5,466 nt of DNA from Pseudobdellovibrionaceae bacterium. GTDB lineage: Bacteria; Bdellovibrionota; Bdellovibrionia; Bdellovibrionales; JAMPXM01. Positions 1-4,618 of the stretch are shown one piece after another. The translations under genes were made by a program, and so were the position numbers. The notes beneath the pieces were generated by a model, which saw only the letters and a program-made list of their open reading frames with translations, made no database searches and was not told the DNA's origin. The DNA is taken from the NCBI GenBank assembly GCA_913774795.1, contig CAJYIL010000234.1:1-5466 (forward strand). The letters are read 5' to 3'. Each line of letters opens with the position of its first letter. Position 1 is the first letter of the stretch.

Positions 1-28
1 ATCCAAGGGCTAATTGATTGCGCGACAT
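1..28 (-). CDS. Start of an unidentified gene, cut by the left window edge
   Basis: Only the first nine codons are present, reading MSRNQLALG and continuing past the window edge. The ATG lies at 28-26 on the minus strand. What supports a real start is the perfect AGGAGG Shine-Dalgarno at 39-34, five bases upstream, the strongest in the window. The gene begins 44 bases after the stop of the 200-residue exported protein on the same strand, so it is probably the third gene of that operon. There is no hydrophobic signal-like stretch in the visible residues, so unlike its two upstream neighbours it may be cytoplasmic, although nine residues are too few to be sure. The product cannot be identified from this fragment. 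Confidence 0.6.
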
Positions 29-33
29 CGGGG

Positions 34-39
34 CCTCCT
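34..39 (-). promoter_or_regulatory. Strong Shine-Dalgarno (AGGAGG) of the edge gene
   Basis: The minus strand reads AGGAGG followed by CCCCG and then ATG, a full-consensus ribosome binding site at ideal spacing. It is the main reason for calling a coding start at position 28. Confidence 0.65.
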
Positions 40-72
40 AGGCAATGAAGGGTTGAGCAAGGGTTAAGCCAA

Positions 73-675
73 TTACGGCTTTTCGCTGACGGCTTTCGTG
101 TACTCGTATGTGCACCAGTTTTGATTGAACTCGGTCGCTTGTTCGATTTTCGAAACGCGAATCGCGTGATCCGAGATCATGACGCTTGAGTCTTCATCGA
201 AGTTCACCGGCGTGTTGTACATGCCTTTGTAGACTTCACGAGTTGCCTTCTCGAATTGTTGTGGGTCATCGCAGTTCGCGACGCGTGCCGACAGTGTGAC
301 CGAGCTGTAGCCTGTGTAAATCGCGCGATATTTGTAGTGATGAACTTCGGTCGGAATTTGCACGTACGTACCGAAGCGGGGTTCTCGAACCGACACGACT
401 TTATGGTCGATCGTCGTCAAATCGTCGACTCGCTGGAGAACACAAACGCGATTTCCGGCGCGTTTGCATTGGAGGTAACCGAGATCGAGCGCTTGTTGGT
501 AAGCGTTGGCCGCTCCCCGCTCGACTTGCGTGAGTCCGTTGACCATCGCGACGTAAGTTTCCGGGGAATTGACGGTGTAGCGGCGAGGTGAACCGGCTGA
601 AGGAGCCGCGGCTCCCGCATCTGATCCGGCACCGAGAAGAAGCATGAGAGAAAGAGCAGCATAAATCGTTTTCAT
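73..675 (-). CDS. Exported protein of unknown function, four cysteines (200 aa)
   Basis: I do not recognise this protein. The start at 675 is chosen because GGAGA lies five bases upstream; a possible TTG start at 687 would overlap that ribosome binding site and add four residues before the signal peptide. Residues 1-22 form a typical Sec signal peptide: Lys2, a hydrophobic core at about 4-15, and an Ala-Gly-Ala cleavage motif at 20-22. The mature chain is about 178 residues, with cysteines at 70, 78, 135 and 188, which could form two disulfides in the periplasm. No lipobox or further membrane segment is visible. Residues 103-132 are rich in Tyr, Val and Thr and look beta-rich, while 38-66 look helical. 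It follows the 222-residue exported protein by 66 bases and is probably co-transcribed with it. A periplasmic or secreted location is inferred; I see no catalytic motif. Confidence 0.8.
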   Translation of the reverse strand: MKTIYAALSLMLLLGAGSDAGAAAPSAGSPRRYTVNSPETYVAMVNGLTQVERGAANAYQQALDLGYLQCKRAGNRVCVLQRVDDLTTIDHKVVSVREPRFGTYVQIPTEVHHYKYRAIYTGYSSVTLSARVANCDDPQQFEKATREVYKGMYNTPVNFDEDSSVMISDHAIRVSKIEQATEFNQNWCTYEYTKAVSEKP

Positions 676-680
676 TTTAA

Positions 681-685
681 TCTCC
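681..685 (-). promoter_or_regulatory. Shine-Dalgarno (GGAGA) that fixes the start at 675
   Basis: The minus strand reads GGAGA, TTAAA, ATG. The five-base spacing selects the ATG at 675, directly before the signal peptide, over the TTG at 687, which overlaps this site. Confidence 0.6.
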
Positions 686-703
686 AATAAGGTTTGAGAA
701 GCT

Positions 704-740
704 AAAAAAGGGATCGGAGCGATTCGGTTCGCCCAGCGAA
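704..740 (-). terminator. Weak hairpin and T-run between two operon genes; possible attenuator
   Basis: On the minus strand, immediately after the stop of the upstream exported-protein gene, there is a short perfect stem, TTCGC-TGG-GCGAA (740-728). A second four-base stem, ATCG-CTC-CGAT (723-713), follows, then CCC and six T residues (709-704). Stem plus T-run resembles an intrinsic terminator, but the stem next to the T-run is only four base pairs, so at most partial termination is expected. It could lower expression of the downstream genes relative to the first gene. Confidence 0.25.
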
Positions 741-741
741 T

Positions 742-1410
742 TTACTCACAACGAGCCGGTGCATCGTCGACGACACCGAGAACCATCGGCGTCGGCGCGC
801 GGAAGACACCTGCTTGGCAACGTGGGTCGCCTTGGTTTTTCAAGTACGCGCAACCCGCCGCTTGGAAGGCGTTCGCTTTTTCTTGAGGCGCTCTCTGGAG
901 GCCGAAGATCAGAAGCTTGGCCGAGTTAAATTTTGCATAGTGGAGTGTCTCTTTCGTGCGGCACGTGCTGAGACCTGCGTCTTGTTGTCCGACGGTGGCG
1001 AGGCCAACGATGCCGTTGATGAGCCCGTTAAAGAGCCCTCCGAGCGTCGTTTCGCAGCGGTAAGTTGAGCCCGCGTACTTCACTTGCGAGCGCGAGTTCG
1101 CGATCACGAAGTAAATTCCGCTGAAGTACGCGTCGAGCGTGCGGTCTTGCTGCATCTTGATGATCCACTCTTCAGCTTGGAGCGAGATTTTCGCTTTCAA
1201 ATCGCAAAGGGTCGACTGGCTGTCGATTTTCTCGAAATCGAAGGCTTTTAAAAGCGTCGCGCCTGCCGGCACGTTCGAGTAAAGCGGCAAACCGTCGAAG
1301 GTCGTTGCAGCTGGGCGAGGTTCAGGACGGCGGCGAGCCTCGGCCGACAGGCCCGGAACAAGCAATGCGGCCATTAAAAGACCGGCCGTTAGTGAGTGTG
1401 TGAGTTTCAT
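742..1410 (-). CDS. Exported protein of unknown function, six cysteines (222 aa)
   Basis: I do not recognise this protein. The ATG at 1410 is preferred because AGGGAG stands four bases upstream and the signal peptide begins right there; the frame stays open upstream to 1464, but that would put 18 polar residues in front of the signal peptide. Residues 1-25 are a Sec signal peptide (Lys2, hydrophobic core about 8-21, Ala-Glu-Ala at 23-25), followed by a basic, proline-rich linker at 26-33. The mature part has cysteines at 69, 119, 150, 187, 198 and 221, an even number compatible with three disulfides in an oxidising compartment. Residues 124-141 are a glycine-rich, hydrophobic stretch containing repeated G-L/I pairs, perhaps a buried or membrane-associating hairpin. 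It is the first gene of the leftward operon and is transcribed divergently from the TIGR02147 gene, 160 bases away. Periplasmic or secreted location is inferred. Confidence 0.8.
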   Translation of the reverse strand: MKLTHSLTAGLLMAALLVPGLSAEARRRPEPRPAATTFDGLPLYSNVPAGATLLKAFDFEKIDSQSTLCDLKAKISLQAEEWIIKMQQDRTLDAYFSGIYFVIANSRSQVKYAGSTYRCETTLGGLFNGLINGIVGLATVGQQDAGLSTCRTKETLHYAKFNSAKLLIFGLQRAPQEKANAFQAAGCAYLKNQGDPRCQAGVFRAPTPMVLGVVDDAPARCE

Positions 1411-1414
1411 AAAT

Positions 1415-1420
1415 CTCCCT
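1415..1420 (-). promoter_or_regulatory. Shine-Dalgarno (AGGGAG) that fixes the start at 1410
   Basis: The minus strand reads AGGGAG, ATTT, ATG. This supports translation beginning at 1410 with the signal peptide, not at a more distal start up to 1464. Confidence 0.55.
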
Positions 1421-1467
1421 TTCGGTAGAGCGTTTCGTTTTGAGTCAGTGTTCGATGGGCCCAATGT

Positions 1468-1479
1468 ACGAGAACTCGT
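1468..1479. repeat. 12-bp dyad ACGAG-AA-CTCGT in the divergent spacer
   Basis: Perfect five-base arms around an AA centre, 57 bases upstream of the start of the 222-residue exported-protein gene. Its position suits a second operator or a leader hairpin for the leftward operon. Its sequence does not match the 17-bp dyad at 1521-1537, so a different protein, or chance, is possible. Confidence 0.35.
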
Positions 1480-1493
1480 GAAGCATTGCGTTA

Positions 1494-1521
1494 TTGAATT
1501 TTCTAAAAAACGGCCGATAAT
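1494..1521 (+). promoter_or_regulatory. Sigma70-like promoter of the TIGR02147 gene
   Basis: TTGAAT (1494-1499) matches the -35 consensus at four of six bases. GATAAT (1516-1521) matches the -10 consensus at five of six. The spacer is 16 bases. Transcription would begin near 1528, giving a leader of roughly 40 bases before the ATG at 1571. No equally good promoter is visible for the leftward operon in the same spacer. Confidence 0.5.
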
Positions 1522-1545
1522 TTAAAGTGACTTTAAAAAACGACC
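1501..1545. repeat. Direct repeat of an A6 tract, 30 bp period, flanking the -10 box
   Basis: The two 15-base copies at 1501-1515 and 1531-1545 agree at 12 positions and share the unbroken core TAAAAAACG, at 1504-1512 and 1534-1542. They are exactly 30 bp apart, near three helical turns, so both A tracts face about the same side of the DNA and could bend the promoter or form paired half-sites. Confidence 0.45.
1521..1537. promoter_or_regulatory. 17-bp perfect dyad TTTAAAG-TGA-CTTTAAA, probable operator
   Basis: Seven-base perfect arms with a three-base centre begin at the last base of the -10 box and cover the predicted transcription start. That is the classic place for a repressor site. A dimeric helix-turn-helix protein would suit this size and symmetry, and the gene immediately downstream encodes one. 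Autoregulation is an inference. The arms are AT-rich, so some of the symmetry could be chance. Confidence 0.5.
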
Positions 1546-1570
1546 TAAATAGCCGAAACGGTTTGTGAAT

Positions 1571-2386
1571 ATGGCTACGAAGAACGTCTTCGATTTTACT
1601 CAGCACGCGAGTTATTTAGATTTTCGGCTCACTGATCCAGCGTTAAAACGCGGAGCCAAGTCGCGCTTCGCGGAAGCCCTCCGCATTCAGCCCGCATTCT
1701 TGTCGCAAGTCCTCGCAGAGAAATATCCGCTCTCACTCGAACAAGCCGACCTCGCCAACCAATTCTTCGATCACTCCCGCGACGAAGCCGAATTCTTTCT
1801 CATGCTTGTCGGTCGCGACCGCGCCGGCACCGATTCGCTCAAGAAATATTTCTCAGGAAAGATCGCGCAACTCCTCGAGCAGCGCGTGATTCTCGCCGAC
1901 CGACTCGAGCCTCGCCGCGAAATCGACGAGCGCACAAAAGGGATTTACTATTCGTCTTGGCTCTACTCAGCCGTCCACGTCGGATGTTCGATCCCCACGC
2001 TCCAAACGCGTCGGGCTATCATCGAACATTTCCGAATCAGCCCGGAGCTCGCCGACTCGATCTTAGATTTTCTGCTCGAAGCCGGAATGCTGATGAAAGA
2101 CGGCGATCGATTCTTGATCACGCAAACTTGGGCGCGCGTCGACGGACGCTCGCCTCACATCCGCAATCACCACACCAACTGGCGGATGAAGTCGATCGAT
2201 CATCTCGACGAACTTAACGTGGATGAGCTGCATTACTCAGGCGTATTTTCAGCGGATTTGGAAACGATCGAGAAAATTCGCATTCACTTCGCGGACTTCA
2301 TCGCGCAACAAGTGAAGCTGATCGAGCCAGCTCCCGAAAAAGAGCTGTTCTCGATTACGGCCGATGTCTTCAGGATTCGAAAGTAG
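1571..2386 (+). CDS. TIGR02147 family protein, probable transcriptional regulator (271 aa)
   Basis: The order of features matches the TIGR02147 family, and the length of about 270 residues is typical. The N-terminus has the family's aromatic opening (NVFDFTQHASYL, 5-16). A helix-turn-helix-like segment at about 32-65 includes FAEALRI and PAFLSQVLAEK as probable paired helices. The characteristic YYSSWLYSAVH stands at 126-136, and a winged-helix-like segment at about 156-184 (ISPELADSILDFLLEAGML, then a short beta wing). The C-terminus ends in the family-like ITADVFRIR. Members are thought to be DNA-binding regulators, but few have known targets. ATG 1571 is used; an in-frame GTG at 1565 would add two residues, and neither has a clear ribosome binding site. 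The gene lies divergent to the exported-protein operon, with an operator-like dyad at its own promoter, and ends one base from the convergent HEAT gene. Confidence 0.85.
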   Translation: MATKNVFDFTQHASYLDFRLTDPALKRGAKSRFAEALRIQPAFLSQVLAEKYPLSLEQADLANQFFDHSRDEAEFFLMLVGRDRAGTDSLKKYFSGKIAQLLEQRVILADRLEPRREIDERTKGIYYSSWLYSAVHVGCSIPTLQTRRAIIEHFRISPELADSILDFLLEAGMLMKDGDRFLITQTWARVDGRSPHIRNHHTNWRMKSIDHLDELNVDELHYSGVFSADLETIEKIRIHFADFIAQQVKLIEPAPEKELFSITADVFRIRK

Positions 2387-2387
2387 T

Positions 2388-3149
2388 TTACAGAGTCGCT
2401 CGATTTGCCTTGTACCACTTTTGCCATTGAGCGCGGCGGTCCTGGATCGGGGATCCCGGAGTGCCGACGACTTGCTTCGTGATGCGCTCGAGAGCTTCCA
2501 TTGCGGGCTCGTGGAGCGAGTCATCTTTGTCCTGAAGAAGCGCGACAAATTTCGCGGCGTGTTCTTTGCTATCGAGCTCCGACAGCGCCTCCACGATCCG
2601 GCGACGAATATAAAGCGATTGTTTGTTGCGGTAATTCTCTTTCGAATAAAGTTTCTGCCAGAGAAGATTCGTGCTCGTCGTATCGCGCGCTTGCGTGATG
2701 ACATCGACGGCCGCCGAGCGAACCACGAGCGCCTTGTCGTTCAAAAGTTTACGAGCCCAAACGAGCGCCTCCGAGCGATCGATCGACGCCATCCCGATGA
2801 GGCCGGCGTTTCTCATGAACCATTCCTGTGACGTCATCGCGCGCGTCATATCGGACTTCGCTCTCGAGCCACCTACTTTTGCCAACGCCGTTGTCGCTTT
2901 GTAGCGGAGTTCGAACGCTTCCGACTTCGAGGCCATCAGCGACTGAAGATTGGAGTAAGACTTCGAATCGCCTTTGAGTTGTTGGATGCGCTCGAGCATC
3001 GAAAGTTCTAAAGCGTCGCGCGTTTGCGAAAGGCCGCCGCTGCTGGCGCGAGGCGAGATCGCCGCGCGGGCTTCGAGCGAAACGGCTGTTGCGAGAGCGA
3101 GTGCAAGTCCGTGCACCAGTGTAGCTTTAATGAGTTGTGACTTCGTCAT
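2388..3149 (-). CDS. Exported HEAT-repeat protein (253 aa)
   Basis: Residues 1-29 form a Sec signal peptide: Lys3 and Lys8, hydrophobic core at about 9-25, and an Ala-Arg-Ala cleavage motif at 27-29. The mature protein is nearly all helical pairs that read as about five HEAT-like repeats, at roughly 65-93, 96-126, 127-155, 158-193 and 195-227. Each has the alternating Ala/Leu pattern and, in several, an Arg near the start of the second helix (for example VVRSAAVDV at 142-150 and IRRRIVEAL at 181-189). The C-terminus QWQKWYKANR (241-250) resembles the tryptophan-rich cap that often closes bacterial HEAT proteins. Such proteins are usually binding scaffolds without catalysis, here presumably in the periplasm. 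There are no cysteines. The start is fixed by GGAGGT five bases upstream. The ATG overlaps the stop of the coiled-coil gene, so the two are probably translationally coupled and may interact. Confidence 0.85.
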   Translation of the reverse strand: MTKSQLIKATLVHGLALALATAVSLEARAAISPRASSGGLSQTRDALELSMLERIQQLKGDSKSYSNLQSLMASKSEAFELRYKATTALAKVGGSRAKSDMTRAMTSQEWFMRNAGLIGMASIDRSEALVWARKLLNDKALVVRSAAVDVITQARDTTSTNLLWQKLYSKENYRNKQSLYIRRRIVEALSELDSKEHAAKFVALLQDKDDSLHEPAMEALERITKQVVGTPGSPIQDRRAQWQKWYKANRATL

Positions 3150-4504
3150 CCTTGACCTCCGTCGTTTGAGTCTTTGAATTCAGCTAATAAATCGTCTTCG
3201 AATTTGGATTCATCCGCGGCAGGCGCAGGCGCTGCCGGAGGTGCCGCCGCATGCGGATTCACGATCGAGGCCAAGAGTGCGGCTTCGTCAGCAGCCAGCG
3301 ACGCCGTAAGATCTTCGTTGGTTTGAGCTTTACCGCCCACTGACGACGGGGTTGGTGACGGTGCCGCGCTCGAACCGAGCGACGAGAGTTCTTGAAGAAG
3401 TTTGTCGGTATCGAGATTGCCGGCCAGCACGTCGTCAGCCGATTCGTTCGATTGAGCGAGCGTCGATACTTCTTCGAACATTTTTTCGGTATCGACCGAT
3501 TCATCTAAAACCGACGCACTGGCATCGACCGACGCTGCAGGCTTTTGTACTTCGATCGCTGAGGCAAATTCCTTTAGCGTCGCGACGTCGAGATCGGCCT
3601 TAACAGGAGCTGTTGATGCCGGAGAAACGGCAGTTGCCGCAGTTGACGTCGACACAGGTGGTTGGACGACCGGCTCCTCTCTGACCGCAGCCGCAGCCGC
3701 CGTCGCAGCCACCACCGCCTGCTTCGGAGCGCTTTCAGCAACAAACGAAGCCGCTGCCGCAGCTGCATCAAACTTTGGGGAAGAGGAGACTTCCGTCGCC
3801 GCTCCATCATCCGCGAGTGCCGCGACCTCTTCTTCAAGAGCCGCGAACGAATTCGACTCTTCGACGATCGCCGCCTGAGGCGCGGACGACACGCGCGATT
3901 TCAGCGCTTCGATTTCGCCGCGCAATTCAGCGTTCTCTTCTTTGAAACGCGAGAGATCCGCGATGTCGTCTTCGATAATTTCATACTCGGTCAGTTTACC
4001 TTCGAGCTCGGCGATCTTTGATTGAAGAGCCGCGAGCTGACCGGCATCGACCCCGCCCGCCGACGCGGGTGCCGTCGTACCGCCAAAACCGGTACCTTCG
4101 GATTTTGTGCTCAGCTCGGCCGTTAGCCGGTCGATCTCTCGCGCAAGCTCGGCAATTTTGTTATCGCGCTCAGAGAGCTCGCCCGCCGATGCACCAGGAC
4201 CAGCACCAGCGCCCTCATTCGCACCTCCGCCCGCGGCTGAAGACGCCACGGCCGATCCAGCTCCCTCTGCCGCCACCGAAGCCGCACTCAAACCTTGTGC
4301 AGCCAGAACTCGCTTAAACGCGGATTCAATGGCACCGAGATCGAGATCAGAAGACCCACTCCGGGCCGAGGGAGCTGACGTCTTTTCTTGAGCGACCATG
4401 CGCATGGCGAGCAAAGCTGCGGTCACCAAGATGACCACCATCAACCCGCCGATCACCTGCTGGTTGTGATCGAAGAGGTAACGAAGCACAGACATTAAAT
4501 CCAT
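3146..4504 (-). CDS. Membrane-anchored, alanine-rich coiled-coil protein (452 aa), unknown role
   Basis: I do not recognise a named family. One transmembrane helix lies at about 16-36, right after a short N-terminal tail. A Ser/Ala/Gly-rich linker at about 71-108 follows, then coiled coil at about 109-134 and 154-207 with heptad Leu/Ile spacing. Residues 208-452 are a disordered-looking, acidic Ala/Ser/Pro region. In that region short amphipathic motifs recur: VDTEKMFEEVSTL (337-349) and LDTDKLLQELSSL (364-376) are clear copies, and 54-67, 305-318 and 434-446 look similar. Flanking charges do not settle the topology. The overall plan of one membrane helix, coiled coil and acidic Ala-rich tail recalls FimV- or TonB-like envelope proteins, but no LysM or other diagnostic domain is visible. 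Start alternatives are ATG 4495 and TTG 4525; none has a strong ribosome binding site. The stop overlaps the HEAT gene start. Confidence 0.8.
   Translation of the reverse strand: MDLMSVLRYLFDHNQQVIGGLMVVILVTAALLAMRMVAQEKTSAPSARSGSSDLDLGAIESAFKRVLAAQGLSAASVAAEGAGSAVASSAAGGGANEGAGAGPGASAGELSERDNKIAELAREIDRLTAELSTKSEGTGFGGTTAPASAGGVDAGQLAALQSKIAELEGKLTEYEIIEDDIADLSRFKEENAELRGEIEALKSRVSSAPQAAIVEESNSFAALEEEVAALADDGAATEVSSSPKFDAAAAAASFVAESAPKQAVVAATAAAAAVREEPVVQPPVSTSTAATAVSPASTAPVKADLDVATLKEFASAIEVQKPAASVDASASVLDESVDTEKMFEEVSTLAQSNESADDVLAGNLDTDKLLQELSSLGSSAAPSPTPSSVGGKAQTNEDLTASLAADEAALLASIVNPHAAAPPAAPAPAADESKFEDDLLAEFKDSNDGGQG
3155..3160 (-). promoter_or_regulatory. Shine-Dalgarno (GGAGGT) of the HEAT gene, inside the upstream gene
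   Basis: The minus strand reads GGAGGT, CAAGG, ATG. The site lies within the last codons of the coiled-coil gene (encoding Gly-Gly), and the ATG shares bases with that gene's TGA as ATGA. This arrangement is typical of translational coupling. Confidence 0.7.
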
Positions 4505-4521
4505 AGAGCTTAATACTGACG

Positions 4522-4557
4522 GCAAGCGTAAAAAACCGAACCAAAACCGGCGCTTGC
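4522..4557. repeat. Inverted repeat GCAAGCG / CGCTTGC in the divergent spacer
   Basis: Perfect seven-base arms at 4522-4528 and 4551-4557, with 22 bases between them; arm centres are 29 bp apart. It lies between the divergent coiled-coil and dihydroorotase genes, where it could serve as paired operator half-sites. A separate eight-base palindrome, GCCTAGGC, lies at 4576-4583. I found no convincing -35/-10 pair for either gene in the spacer 4505-4618. Confidence 0.3.
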
Positions 4558-4618
4558 GAGAAACTCTAGTCTTCGGCCTAGGCGTGTTTCAACTGCCTGT
4601 GCTACTCCTGATGTGGCT

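Noticed and set aside
256..591. Plus-strand open frame of 111 codons opposite the 200-residue exported protein
   Set aside because: It is antisense to a gene with a signal peptide and ribosome binding site, has no ribosome binding site of its own, and its product has no recognisable features.
1244..1255. 12-bp perfect palindrome GCTTTTAAAAGC, partly like the operator arms
   Set aside because: It lies inside the coding region of the 222-residue protein, where the codons for Leu-Leu-Lys-Ala explain it, and it lacks the TGA-type centre of the intergenic dyad.
73..1410. Possible homology between the two exported proteins, from a local resemblance (ANAYQQA with a nearby Cys pair versus ANAFQAA with a nearby Cys pair)
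   Set aside because: The resemblance is confined to a few residues, the cysteine spacing differs, and nothing else aligns, so gene duplication is not supported.
2444..2457. Nested symmetry GGATC-GGG-GATCC / GGGATCCC near the end of the HEAT gene, as a terminator for the convergent regulator gene
   Set aside because: No T-run follows on the plus strand, and the bases encode a plausible Pro/Gly/Ser/Ile loop of the HEAT protein.
3574..3837. Arg/Leu-rich open frames overlapping the coiled-coil gene on both strands
   Set aside because: Long Ala/Ser-rich, GC-rich coding sequence produces such Arg-rich frames in other registers; they have no start signals or plausible protein composition.
4107..4391. 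Plus-strand open frame of 94 codons within the linker and coiled-coil part of the membrane protein gene
   Set aside because: It is the antisense shadow of an Ala/Ser-rich coding stretch and has no ribosome binding site or coherent protein features.
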